From NCBI GenBank assembly GCA_032718475.1, contig JAUCBJ010008371.1, positions 1-21,598 of the forward strand: 21,598 nucleotides of DNA, given 5' to 3'. The DNA is from Nemertoderma westbladi. Taxonomy: Eukaryota > Xenacoelomorpha > Nemertodermatida > Nemertodermatidae. Positions 1 through 9,162 of this stretch are shown here, piece by piece. Every line of letters begins with the position of its first letter. Position 1 is the first letter of the stretch. The notes below the pieces were generated by a model. The model worked only from the letters and a program-made list of their open reading frames with translations, did not search any database and had not been told where the DNA came from. The position numbers and the translations under genes are program-made.

Positions 1-1702
1 TACTAATACCCCTGTAGCTGTTCGGGTCAGTTTTCGCCCCCTTCCCCTTGTAGAGCGGGATGAGGTAAGATGTGAGCCAGTTGAGAGGACATGTTGCCGT
101 AGCAAAACATACTGACAAAAGCGTAAATATAAAGGGCAAAATGTGTCCGAAGCCACACTTTAGCGCATCACTAGTCACACCGTCTGGACCTGCGGCTTTA
201 TGAGATTTCTGATTATTGACTGCTTCTGTTACTTCATGGTCTTCTATTGGTTTGTCAAGGTGGGGATCGGGTTGGGCATCAAGAGTCGGAAGTATTGGTA
301 ACCTTTTAGCAGTCAGTAGTTTCGAGAAGTGTTTCTCCCATTCCTCCTCTGGGACTTGTTGTGCCACTGATCTTGGCTGTAGTTTGGACCGCATGATTTC
401 CCAGAAGGATTTTAAATCGGATTCACAACGATCGATAATCAGTTGTTCTTTCTTACTTTCGAATATTCTTCTCTTTGCTCTGATCAGGTGTTTGTAATCT
501 CTCTTTAGTGATGTATGGTGTTCTCTGTTCTCCAGTGTTGGCGTGGCAAGGAGTGTGCGATGGCATTTCTTCAATTCCTGATTGGCAATGTAGCACTCAC
601 GGTCGAACCAAGGCTTCGATTTCCTCATTTTCTCTGTAGATGTTGAGGTCGCAATTGATGTAGTGATGTACTTGCAGGCGTGTTCGACTCCTCGGCTAAG
701 TGCGTTCTGGAAGTCAGATAAGTGTAACAGGTTTCCCAATCTGTCCGTGTCGATTTTCCGAATTGCAGGGACACGTGTGTCGCGCTGGGTTGTCCTTTGG
801 TTTTTAATTTCAATCAGCACTCGCTCGTGCTTCGTGTTCAGTGCAGCTTTTACTGTGACATTGACTGGGTCTATAAAGTCTTCTTCTGAAAACACTAGAT
901 CGATTGTGCTTCTTCCATTCCAGGATAGGTAGGTAGGAATGCTAGAGTCAGATAAACAAATGAAGCCGGCTGCTTGAAGGCCGGCGCATAGTAGCTCCCC
1001 CCGATCATTTGGCGCTCCTTGGTCGATCCTGCAGTTCAAATCTCCAGCTATAAAGGTTGTGTAATTCGATTTCGCACGAATACAGTTAATAGCTGCCACC
1101 AGTTCAGACAATATGTCTTCGACATCGTACTTTGGCGGGAAGTAACAGCAGAGAAATACATATTGTGCTACTTCAATGGCGAGCGCTGTAGGACTTGAGA
1201 AAATCTGTTTTTGAGAAGATCCTACCCTGGTGTTTACTGCGATTGTGATTCCACCACGGGGCCTGCCGCGATCAGCTTTCTCGCAGGGAACGTTGTGACA
1301 GGTGTAACCATCTATTGTTAGATCAGATTCCATCGTCTCGGTTAGTAGCAGAATATCTGTTTCACCAAATGTATCATCCACGGTCGTTTCTATTGTTGAA
1401 CTTGCTCCTTCAACATTCCAGCTGATAATGGATATTCCACCTGATAAGTTTGTTCCATTATTATATGATTCGGTATGAAGTCTTTTAAAAGGTAGTTCAT
1501 TGAACAGCTGTATGGCCAGGCAGGCCTGAAAGCGACCACACAGTTTTTGATGTTTGATAAGGCTGCCAGTGTAACAGTATGATTTGCTACATCCTATACA
1601 TAGTTTAACATTCGCGTGGTTAGGATTATTATTTATAATTGAAGAGTCTAGAGTACCTGTAGCTGTGTGAACTGGAGCGGACGAGGTGTTGGGAACACCA
1701 TG
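1..1702 (-). CDS. ORF2 of element A: zinc finger, endonuclease, start of reverse transcriptase (partial)
   Basis: The frame is open for 567 codons from the base after the ORF1 stop to the window edge. Numbering from that stop, a C2HC finger lies at residues 35-55 (C35, C38, H51, C55). The AP-like endonuclease follows: SWNVEG with W95-N96, LLTETM with E122, RGGI, GDLNC, a STIDLVF block with its Asp, and a KHE histidine where SDH is usual. The start of the RT region is near residue 500 (HKAAGPDG, then LIPLYKGKG and NSYRGIS at the edge). The product would nick target DNA and prime reverse transcription there. The first in-frame ATG is at 1333 (M124), already past the first endonuclease motif, so normal AUG initiation would remove a needed residue. 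Readthrough or reinitiation at the upstream UGA is the likelier route. The rest of RT lies outside the window. Confidence 0.85.
1538..1600 (-). other. C2HC zinc finger at the head of ORF2 (element A)
   Basis: The pattern is C-x2-C-x12-H-x3-C, placed after the UGA and about 35 codons before the endonuclease. A finger at this place could bind template RNA or target DNA. It would belong to the ORF2 product only if translation passes the stop or restarts near it. The cysteine spacing is seen in the sequence; the role is inferred. Confidence 0.55.
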
Positions 1703-2596
1703 TCAATCCTGTACTGGGTGTGCGACCACACGACTTGGGAATTGTCGGGGCCGCATACCAAGCGAATCGCGTTCGGCATTGCTCAGTTTATAATTTCGGA
1801 TTATTATACCTCTTTCCCAAAGTGAAGGGTCCATCAGTGCTTCCCGGTTGTCCTGAGTGCCAATAATGTGGAATGCACAAGACGTTGATTCCTCCCAGAT
1901 AGGAAGACGGATTACCTGTTTAACTTCTATGGATTCGCTGTTTAGGTAGTTACTGATTTGTTCGGCTGTGACCGATGGGTCAACTCGGCCAATATAAACG
2001 TGTGCGCTACGCGGTGTGTGTTCTGACTGCGGGTCTGTGGCCTTTGAGTTCGCGCGGGTTGCTGCCTTTATGTCTGAATCATCGCGCGATCCTGTAACTG
2101 GACGAGCGGTTTGGTTATTGAAAGCCAAATCTTTGGTGCGTCGGGAACCTCGTTGGTTGCCTTGCTGGACCAGATTGTGATGTAATTCCGTTATTGATGG
2201 GTCTTGGGTGGCTGGAATGCTATTTTGGGTACGGGTTACAGATCCGTGAACTTGTTGCTGTCTGGATGGATGGGTTTTGGATACCGGGAGGGTACTTGGA
2301 CGGGTCGAAGATGTTCCACTGGTCAAGGCGTTACTATAGGAGGTTCTGTTGTTAGTAGCGTTTTTTAATCGCATCAGTTCGTCCTTAGCCTCGATTGTTT
2401 CTTTTCGAGCGTCGGCTAGGTCGGAGTTTACTTTCGCTATATCGCCAAGAGCAGCGACGAATAGGGTGTTCATTGTCATTAGACGATCCGAAAATAGTCG
2501 CTCGTCGTCGTTTGAGACACTCTTTTTCTGCTTAATCGACCTTACGAGGTCTATCATCTCATTGTGAACAGCTGAAAATTCTGTGGCTCCAGTCAT
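1703..2596 (-). CDS. ORF1 protein of element A
   Basis: The frame encodes 297 residues from a true ATG at 2596. The N-terminal 80 residues are rich in heptad-like Leu, Ala, Lys and Glu, consistent with a coiled coil. A Ser/Thr/Gln-rich linker runs from about residue 85 to 195. The C-terminal part, from about residue 200 (HVYIGRVDPSVTAEQI), reads like an RRM-type RNA-binding fold with a hydrophobic strand near CAFHIIG. A coiled coil followed by RRM is a known ORF1p layout in LINEs, where the protein coats the element RNA. The last codons are Gln-Asp and then UGA, with ORF2 continuing in the same frame. Confidence 0.75.
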   Translation of the reverse strand: MTGATEFSAVHNEMIDLVRSIKQKKSVSNDDERLFSDRLMTMNTLFVAALGDIAKVNSDLADARKETIEAKDELMRLKNATNNRTSYSNALTSGTSSTRPSTLPVSKTHPSRQQQVHGSVTRTQNSIPATQDPSITELHHNLVQQGNQRGSRRTKDLAFNNQTARPVTGSRDDSDIKAATRANSKATDPQSEHTPRSAHVYIGRVDPSVTAEQISNYLNSESIEVKQVIRLPIWEESTSCAFHIIGTQDNREALMDPSLWERGIIIRNYKLSNAERDSLGMRPRQFPSRVVAHPVQD

Positions 2597-2862
2597 AGTT
2601 TATTCCTGTATTCTGTTGATTCTGAGTATAAAATCACAAGTCAAATAATAATAAATAATAATACAGCTAATACGGTATGTCAGTATGTTATAATTTACAC
2701 ACGCAATTGGGAATACTACAGTATACTGCTGTTCTGCATACCCAGTGGGTAAAACATCAAATAAAACCCGTAATGCAATGTATGTTAGCGTATATCTATA
2801 AAACGATAGAAGTGGTGTTTGAGTTAATATAATTTAAAAATAATAAAATCAATGTAATTAAG
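2597..2862 (-). other. Junction of element B 3' UTR and element A 5' UTR
   Basis: These 266 AT-rich bases separate the ORF2 stop of element B from the ORF1 start of element A. On the minus strand they hold an ATT/TTA-rich run near 2645-2668 that could be the microsatellite tail of element B, followed by a short leader for ORF1 of A. I see no gene, and no clear target duplication that would fix the boundary. Confidence 0.4.
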
Positions 2863-5800
2863 TTAAGAGCATTCAAATTCGAGCTTAAATAAGTGAGTTT
2901 TAAGTAATTTTTTAAAGATGACTACATTTGGAGCCGAACGGATACCCATGGGCAAAGAGTTCCAGATTTTAGGAGCAGCAACGGAGAAAGATCTCCTGCC
3001 GTAGCTTTCGAGGTTATAGCGGGGAACTTCAAGCAGGCATTGACTCGATGAGCGTAGTTGGCGCTGGGGTGTGTACGGATGTAGTAGATCAGATAGATAG
3101 CTGGGACCAATATTGTTCATACATTTGTAGGTAAGCAAAGCTATCTTGAAGTCTATTCGACGTAATATAGGAAGCCAATGAAGTCTCTTTAACGCTGGTG
3201 TAATGTGTTCAGTCTTACGTGTACCAGTCAGTAGGCGTGCGGCAGAATTTTGAACATATTGAAGTTTCTTTAATACGTTCCATGGCAAGCCGAAATAAAG
3301 CGCATTATTGTAATCGAGTTTGCTGGCTATCAAGACGTGGATGAGTACTTTGAGAGTCTTTTTATCGAAGCAATGTTTGACTTTCGAGAGGTTGCGGAGT
3401 TGGAAGAATGCTCCACGCACCGTCATTGAGATTTGTTTGGTGAAACTCATATGTTTATCGAAAATTGCTCCAATGTTGCGTGCAGAGTCAGTTAACTCTA
3501 CCTCTTTATTTCCTACCGTCATATGAGTTGGTGAAATTATCTTGTTAGCAAACTGAGACTGCAGCACTAAAATCTCGGTCTTTTCAGAGTTCATCATCAG
3601 GAGATGCGATGACATCCACCGTTTTATATCGTTTAGACAAGTAGTGGTAACATGGACGGCACTCGAGATGTTAGAAGGTTCAAATGCAATGTAAACCTGG
3701 GTGTCATCTGCATATAAATGCAATGATAATCCATGTCTTTCTATCACTTTACTGAGCGAACGCATGTAAATGGTGAAGAGCAGGGGGCCGAGAACCGATC
3801 CCTGTGGGAGTCCATAAAGTAGAGTCTTCTTTTTTGAGTACGAATTCCCAATCCGAACTGACTGGCACCTATTGGCTAGGTACGATCGGAACCAATCCAA
3901 TGCCATTCCAGTGACGCCGATTTCATTTTCCAGAATGTTTATTAAAATGGAGTGCTCAACAGTATCGAAGGCTGCACTCAGATCGAGCAGGACTAACAGT
4001 ACTGCGGAGCCATTATCAATACTTTTTAGGACATCGTTATTTACCCGTAGTAGCGCAGTTTCAGAGCTATGCATCTTTCTGTAGGCACTTTGGAATGGGT
4101 CGTTAAGCTTATTCACACACAAATGTTCAATTAACAATTGCGCTATAACTCTTTCAGTTAACTTCGAGATGAACACCAGATTGGAAATGGGTCGGAAGTT
4201 CTTCAAGACGTTCGGATCGAGTTTTACTTTCTTCAGTACAGGTGAAATCACTGCCTCTTTAAATGCTGATGGTACCGTCGCGGTCATGATAGATAGATTA
4301 ATGATAAAAGTTATTATTGGTAGGAGCACATTCAAGGAACACTTAAGCAGTCGTGTTGGAATTGGATCATTTGCACTTGTTTTTGATTTCGATTCATTTA
4401 TTAAGTGTCCTACAGCCTCCTCAGACATTTCAGGAAAAATATCAAGAGGCGGAACATTTGAGTTATTTGATACTACGATTGGTGTGGTTTCAGCAACTGG
4501 AGTTGGTAATGTATGATCCTTTCGGTCAATATGGTCAGAAGGTGTGTTGTTGGCACCCCCAGTAGTTAATTCTGATTTAATTTCATCACGATAGTTGTTG
4601 ATCTTTATCTCAAAATAATCAGCAAATTCATCGGCGAGAACTTTGTCTGAATCATGCTCAGGTAATTTATAAACTTGCTTGCGGTGGAGAATCTTATTAA
4701 CGATCTTGAAAAGTTCACCAGTGTCACCTTTAGAGTCAATCACCTGGGTACGATAGTAGTCCTGTTTTACACGTACAATAGTAACAGAAACAACTTTACA
4801 TTGCTCCCTATATATTATTAACTGTGATTCAGTCTTGCTTTTCCTATATCTCCTCTCCAGTTTTCTCCGTAGCTTTTTTTGTTTAACTATTTCATCATTA
4901 TACCATGGTGAATGCCCATTATTCGTAACCTTCTTTGCTACAATAGGCGCATGTTTATCAAGGATCAATTTTAGTGTGTCATTGTAGCAATTAACTATAG
5001 ATTCAATGTCAACATCCTGACGATTGAGTGTCATGTCGTATAAATCCGACCCCTCTATGTCATTACAAAATTGATCAATATTAATTTTTGATAATTTTCG
5101 ACAATTCATCGTAGTAGGATAATGTTTTGGCTTATCACAATGAATTTTAAAACATACAGAGAAATGATCAGATAACCCGATATCGTTTACTATTAGATCC
5201 GAAACAAGAGACCCGGAATCCTCCGTGGTTATAAGCAGATCGAGTGTGTGACCATGAATATGGGTAGGCTGTTTCACATGTTGAGTCAAGCCAAAACTGT
5301 TGAGAAGGTCACAGAACTCCACAGCATACTTGTCGCAAGCAACATCTATGTGAAAGTTGAAGTCACCCAATATAATTAGTTTTCCAGGTGATAATATTAA
5401 TTCTTCCATAAATACTGCAAATTCATTCATAAACGTTGATGGTGTACAACCATTGGTAGTAGATGGACACGTTCTGTAAACAACAACTAGTCGAAATACA
5501 TCACCATGGCACTGAAATATCAGATCTAAATACTCGAAATTTGAGAATGTAGTATTCTGTTTATTTGCATCCTTAATATTGAGCTGCTTTGCAAAGATGC
5601 ATGCTACGCCACCACCTCGACTCGTTGTTCGAGGAGAGTGATTAATTTCATAGCCGACCGGGCAAATGTCCTTAATTGTCAAATGATCGCTTTCATTCCC
5701 AGATAACCATGTTTCAGTGAACATTGCAATGTCTATCTGTTGATCAACAATAAAATCATTTAAGACGTCTGCCTTGTTGTTAATTGATCTCGTGTTGAAT

Positions 5801-6660
5801 AGACAAACAGTTACCGATATATCATGATCATTTACCACGAAGTCGGTCCTTGGATGGATGACAGTTAGGGCCACCGGGAGGGTAGCCGATGTGGGTGGGG
5901 CCAACAAGGGGGCAGCCGACGTTGGAGGGGCCACCGAGGGGGCAGCCCACGTGGGTGGAGCCATCGAGGGGGCAGCCGACGAGGGTGGGGCCACCGAGGG
6001 TGTAGCCGACGTGGGTGGGGCCACCGAGGGGGCAGCTGACGTGGGTGGGGCCACCGTGGGGGCAGCCGACGTGGGTGGGGCCACCAAGGGGGTAGCCGAC
6101 GTGGGTGGGGCCACCAAGGGGGCAGCCAACATGGGTGAGGCCACCGAGGGGGCAGCCGACATGGGTGGGGCCATCGAGGGGGCAGCCGACGTGGGTGGGG
6201 CCACCAAGGGGGCAGCCGACGTGAGTGGGGCCACCGAGGGGGTAGCCGACATGGGTGGGGCCACCGAGGGGGCAGCCAACGTGGGTGGGGCCACCGAGGG
6301 GGCAGCCGACGTGGGTGGGGCCACCGAGGGGGCAGCCGACATGAGTGGGGCCACCGAGGGGGTAGCCGACATGGGTGGGGCCACCGAGGGGGCAGCCGAC
6401 GTGGGTGGGGCCACCGAGGGGGCAGCCGACGTGGGTGGGGCCACCGAGGGGGTAGCAGACATGGGTGGGGCCACCGAGGGGGCAGCCGACGTGGGTGGGG
6501 CCACCGAGGGGGCAGCCGACGTGGGCGGGACCACCGAGGGGGCAACCGACGTGGGTGAGGCCACCGAGGGGACAGCCAACGTTGGTGGGGTCCCTAGGAT
6601 GGTAGTCAATATGTTTAGGGCATTGTTTGAGTCAATCGTTGGAGTTTGGGTCGGGTGAAG
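2863..6660 (-). CDS. ORF2 of element B: Pro-rich repeat region, endonuclease, reverse transcriptase
   Basis: The open frame runs from the base after the ORF1 UGA (6660) to TAA at 2863-2865. No ATG occurs in the first 40 or so codons; the 1248-residue version starting at 6609 begins with TTG. Counting from that TTG, residues 6-246 are a ten-residue Pro/Ala/Ser/Val repeat. The endonuclease spans about 262-490 (N of FNTRS, E of FTETW, GDFN, D of HTLDLL, SDH). A linker with basic stretches follows. RT spans about 760-1030, with FRPISN, LLDLSAAFD, GLPQGSVLGP and YADD near residue 966. The C-terminal region of about 220 residues contains LKRLHWLPI. The enzyme nicks DNA and reverse transcribes the element RNA at the nick. 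Start choice is open: readthrough, reinitiation, or an ATG created by variation inside the repeat. Confidence 0.9.
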   Translation of the reverse strand, partial: LHPTQTPTIDSNNALNILTTILGTPPTLAVPSVASPTSVAPSVVPPTSAAPSVAPPTSAAPSVAPPMSATPSVAPPTSAAPSVAPPTSAAPSVAPPMSATPSVAPLMSAAPSVAPPTSAAPSVAPPTLAAPSVAPPMSATPSVAPLTSAAPLVAPPTSAAPSMAPPMSAAPSVASPMLAAPLVAPPTSATPLVAPPTSAAPTVAPPTSAAPSVAPPTSATPSVAPPSSAAPSMAPPTWAAPSVAPPTSAAPLLAPPTSATLPVALTVIHPRTDFVVNDHDISVTVCLFNTRSINNKADVLNDFIVDQQIDIAMFTETWLSGNESDHLTIKDICPVGYEINHSPRTTSRGGGVACIFAKQLNIKDANKQNTTFSNFEYLDLIFQCHGDVFRLVVVYRTCPSTTNGCTPSTFMNEFAVFMEELILSPGKLIILGDFNFHIDVACDKYAVEFCDLLNSFGLTQHVKQPTHIHGHTLDLLITTEDSGSLVSDLIVNDIGLSDHFSVCFKIHCDKPKHYPTTMNCRKLSKINIDQFCNDIEGSDLYDMTLNRQDVDIESIVNCYNDTLKLILDKHAPIVAKKVTNNGHSPWYNDEIVKQKKLRRKLERRYRKSKTESQLIIYREQCKVVSVTIVRVKQDYYRTQVIDSKGDTGELFKIVNKILHRKQVYKLPEHDSDKVLADEFADYFEIKINNYRDEIKSELTTGGANNTPSDHIDRKDHTLPTPVAETTPIVVSNNSNVPPLDIFPEMSEEAVGHLINESKSKTSANDPIPTRLLKCSLNVLLPIITFIINLSIMTATVPSAFKEAVISPVLKKVKLDPNVLKNFRPISNLVFISKLTERVIAQLLIEHLCVNKLNDPFQSAYRKMHSSETALLRVNNDVLKSIDNGSAVLLVLLDLSAAFDTVEHSILINILENEIGVTGMALDWFRSYLANRCQSVRIGNSYSKKKTLLYGLPQGSVLGPLLFTIYMRSLSKVIERHGLSLHLYADDTQVYIAFEPSNISSAVHVTTTCLNDIKRWMSSHLLMMNSEKTEILVLQSQFANKIISPTHMTVGNKEVELTDSARNIGAIFDKHMSFTKQISMTVRGAFFQLRNLSKVKHCFDKKTLKVLIHVLIASKLDYNNALYFGLPWNVLKKLQYVQNSAARLLTGTRKTEHITPALKRLHWLPILRRIDFKIALLTYKCMNNIGPSYLSDLLHPYTPQRQLRSSSQCLLEVPRYNLESYGRRSFSVAAPKIWNSLPMGIRSAPNVVIFKKLLKTHLFKLEFECS
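5869..6596 (-). repeat. 30-bp tandem repeat inside ORF2 of element B (about 24 copies)
   Basis: The period is exactly 30 bp across about 725 bp, so it adds ten codons per unit and keeps the frame. The sense unit reads A-P-P-T-S-A-A-P-S-V with scattered substitutions (T to M, S to L, S to T). Because 30 divides by 3 and the unit lacks stops, the opposite strand is open too, giving a Gly/Ala/Thr-rich shadow that I do not regard as a gene. The repeat lies between the ORF1 UGA and the endonuclease, where it would form an extended flexible spacer. Confidence 0.95.
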
Positions 6661-7794
6661 TCAGTCCGTCTGCCCTGACTCATTTACCGCTGACGGCAAT
6701 TCATAAATACTGTCGCTCATGGGGCCAGCGTTGTGACCCGACTGGTGTGAAGTACGTTTGCTGGAACGGGTGATAGATGCAGCGTCCACGACCGCACCAC
6801 GGTATATTATCCACTCTTTGTTGGGTTCCGCTATGGCCATGGCGCGCCGTTCTTGCCGGAGGAGATACTGAAGTTTGTTCTCTGCCGGGGTATAGTCTGG
6901 CGAAATGTATATATTGCCATAGCGATCAGAGACACGTAGCTTTCTGGCCCTCTTTAGTAGTAGCTCTCGCTTTTCTGTAGCTAGAGAGATGACGATTGGT
7001 TGTTGTACGTTTTCGCGCTGTTGTCCAACTCGCTTCGTTTTTATTTCCATCTCCTCTATATTTATATCCAGCCCTTTGGCGATATGCACGACTAATTGTT
7101 TGTCATTGTCGCATGAATTGGCGCCTTTAATGATAATGTTCGATTTACGTCGGTTCTGTTCTGCTTGCTCGTCTTTTATTTGTTTTGCTAGGAACGCAGG
7201 GTTAGTCACGTTGGGTTCACCATTAGGGTGCCGTTTACCGGTTTGTTTATTTCGTCGAGGTGCCCGGACCTCCTGCCAGTCCCCTTCGTCGCGGCATAAA
7301 ACATCATTCGGGAAGTTCGATTTCAGAGTTTCTAGTTTGCACTCAATGTCACTATGCTTAGTCTCGGTCGCATTACAGTGTAGTTCGAGTTGTTCTGTTT
7401 TCTGTTCCAAGAACAGAATCCTGTCGTCCTTAGTAGACGATGCATCCTCTAGCTGTGTTATTTTATCTTCAAGTTTCTTTTCCAAGTCGCTCAGACGTTG
7501 GGAGATCCTGTTAATGTGTCTTGCTGAGCACTGTCCACAGTAGAAGTCAACCCGTCCCCATTTGGTTCCGGGTTTGGCGATGCATATAATGGAAACGGAG
7601 CAGTTGGAACCGGAACAACCCACCTCGTACTCCTCTGTCTGTCCGCGGGAACGAGCAGTGTTCTCTTTCGTTCCGGTAGTGCTAAGACGTGGGCCGCCTC
7701 CCGGACCGGATGCCATGCTGCCGCGTCGAGATTTATCGTTAAGCGGTACCGGAGTTGTCCGCTGATCAGTTCTCGCATTCCGATCCGAACTCAT
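6661..7794 (-). CDS. ORF1 protein of element B
   Basis: The frame encodes 377 residues from the first true ATG at 7794; the frame is open for 29 more codons upstream but only with a TTG. A basic, Gly/Ser/Arg-rich N-terminus is followed by a Cys cluster (VGCSGSNC, IICIAK, then CGQC) that resembles a PHD-like zinc finger. A coiled coil covers about residues 100-160 (SQRLSDLEKKLEDKI and following heptads). A linker precedes an RRM-like C-terminal half (NIIIKGAN, IEIKTKRVG, PIVISLATEKREL, NIYISPDYTP). Finger plus coiled coil plus RRM-like domain is the usual ORF1 build in CR1-group elements, which binds element RNA. It ends Thr-Asp-UGA-C, in frame with ORF2. Confidence 0.85.
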   Translation of the reverse strand: MSSDRNARTDQRTTPVPLNDKSRRGSMASGPGGGPRLSTTGTKENTARSRGQTEEYEVGCSGSNCSVSIICIAKPGTKWGRVDFYCGQCSARHINRISQRLSDLEKKLEDKITQLEDASSTKDDRILFLEQKTEQLELHCNATETKHSDIECKLETLKSNFPNDVLCRDEGDWQEVRAPRRNKQTGKRHPNGEPNVTNPAFLAKQIKDEQAEQNRRKSNIIIKGANSCDNDKQLVVHIAKGLDINIEEMEIKTKRVGQQRENVQQPIVISLATEKRELLLKRARKLRVSDRYGNIYISPDYTPAENKLQYLLRQERRAMAIAEPNKEWIIYRGAVVDAASITRSSKRTSHQSGHNAGPMSDSIYELPSAVNESGQTD

Positions 7795-8117
7795 GCTGCT
7801 GTGCTGGCTAATTTCCAGTTGAGTAACGTTGCAAATCCACTGTTGCAAATAACAATTTTGGTTATAATCAAGTATTATCAATTATTATTACAGTTAGGTA
7901 CTTTCGCCTAATTAGGCGAATTCTACATCGCCTAAATAAGCGTATGCATCTAATCACAGAGAAAAATCATCTCAAATAACAATAAAAATAGAGAAAAATA
8001 ATAATGACAATATAATTCCTATAGCGGGGGGCAATCTCGACGCAAGTAAATGTTTATTTAATTATTATTATTATTATCGTACATATTGATTAAAACACAA
8101 TAGTACAGACAGATTAA
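7795..8117 (-). other. 5' leader of element B and AT-rich flank
   Basis: This non-coding stretch holds a perfect 18-bp palindrome (TTCGCCTAATTAGGCGAA, 7903-7920) with a further GCCTAA copy at about 7930, and an ATT-rich run at 8057-8077. The part near 7795-7960 is probably the 5' UTR and internal promoter of element B. I see no gene. Confidence 0.4.
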
Positions 8118-8143
8118 TATATGTATGTATGTATGTATGTATG
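8118..8143 (-). repeat. ATGT/CATA microsatellite, probable 3' tail of retrotransposon fragment C
   Basis: About six copies of a 4-bp unit lie about 120 bp past the last codon of the decayed RT fragment, at the 3' side in its orientation. Many LINE-like elements end in a short microsatellite of this kind, so I read it as the end of fragment C. Confidence 0.6.
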
Positions 8144-8264
8144 AAAAAAAGAAGGAAAAAAATGAAGCAAAAATTAAGAGCACAAAAGAGGCCTAGATAT
8201 ATAAATGTATGTACAAAATAAGCATTAAACGTACCTAGTGAACAAGTCAACAGACAATATAATA

Positions 8265-9162
8265 TTAGAACGTTGCAACGTAATTGCGCATATAAACTAA
8301 TTCATCGTAGCTGAAACCGGGAACCGTTAATTCATTAATGATTGCTAATGATAACTCGTTACAAATTAACGGACGCCATTCCTGTTCATCCGGAATTTCA
8401 ACGTACGATAAACGGCCTGCTAACATTGGTGTTATACAATTTAGGTCTGAAATACTACATTCGTTACCTATTCGTCTCAAATTCCTAACTGAAATTGACC
8501 GACAATCAAACATGGTTAAATTAGCTAATAATCTTACACATAACCGATCGCTATTCAGCACTGTGTCTTTAAATTTAACAAACCGTTTGCGAAGCATACT
8601 GTAAGGGTGTGGAAAATTAACTAAATGTTGCACAATAAACCTATGGCAAAGCCCAAACCCATCTGACATTGTTATTCCACGCTGTAAGAACTCTTCTACA
8701 ATTATCTGACGCTAAATCCCATATTGAGCTACCGTAAAAACTTGTGCAGTATAATTTCTGTATTTTAGTAATGCAACTGGGTACTGCGAATCGAAATTCA
8801 TTTCTTAGATTATCCAATTTCCCAATAACTGCGCCGCGTTTGCGGTCTATGTCGGTGTCGGTTGTACCTTTGAAATTTATAACATTCCCCAGATGCATTG
8901 CCTCTTTAACCCTGCTTAATTTATTCTGTATAATGTAATAGAACAATATGGTAATATGCTCTACGTAGCGAAAAATATCAACCGACCCTATTGAGGCTCG
9001 AATCCGGTACCTGGGTTTCAACCTTCCGGTTATCATGCTTAAAACACACCTTTTTATAAAAATCAATATGAAAATACTAGCATTTTCTTGTTCGATGTAA
9101 AGGCACCGAGTCCAACAAAGACATGTTTTTAAGACTTTTTTTAACACTATCAATGGAACCAA
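8265..9162 (-). pseudogene. Decayed retrotransposon C, region after the RT palm
   Basis: Two minus-strand frames together give the C-terminal part of a LINE ORF2. The right one has HLGNVINFKGTTDTDIDRKR, then YCTSFYGSSIWDL and NNNVRWVW, a well-known conserved pattern after the RT catalytic domain. The left one (8669-8265) continues the same protein in another frame. The frames overlap at 8641-8669, so a frameshift breaks it there. The catalytic RT core is absent and the part above about 9050 looks eroded or replaced. It is a 5'-truncated, dead copy and differs from elements A and B in sequence. Confidence 0.7.

Larger units (their letters stand above)
1..2640 (-). mobile_element. Non-LTR retrotransposon A, ORF1 plus partial ORF2
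   Basis: This is the 5' part of a LINE-type element transcribed leftward; it leaves the window at position 1. It holds ORF1 (2596-1703), an in-frame UGA, and 567 open codons of ORF2 (1702-1) carrying an AP-type endonuclease and the first reverse transcriptase blocks. No frameshift or stop interrupts either frame apart from the UGA between them, so the copy is young or still under selection. The 5' boundary is not clear; I place it in the AT-rich stretch just above the ORF1 start. Element B begins to its right in the same orientation. The clade is not assigned. Confidence 0.85.
2680..8050 (-). mobile_element. Non-LTR retrotransposon B, apparently full length (CR1-like)
   Basis: This is a leftward LINE of about 5.3 kb with 5' leader, ORF1, in-frame UGA, ORF2 and 3' UTR. 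The endonuclease (FNTRSINNK, FTETWLS, GDFNFHID, LSDHFS) and the RT (GLPQGSVLGP, YADDT) followed by a HWLPI region resemble CR1-group elements from general knowledge of that family. All catalytic motifs I looked for are present and both frames are intact. The ends are approximate: the left end falls between 2650 and 2860, and the right end in the AT-rich stretch after about 7960. Confidence 0.85.

Noticed and set aside
216-932. Two short plus-strand ORFs (216-497 and 663-932)
   Set aside because: They lie antisense to the continuous endonuclease/RT frame of element A.
5858-6658. 266-codon plus-strand ORF of Gly/Ala/Thr-rich repeats, and a Pro/Arg-rich minus-strand ORF in the third frame
   Set aside because: Both are shadows of the 30-bp repeat, whose length divides by three and which lacks stops. 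The sense frame leads into a real endonuclease; these do not.
7903-7920. 18-bp palindrome as an operator or origin
   Set aside because: It sits in the probable 5' leader of element B with no other support; recorded only as part of the leader.
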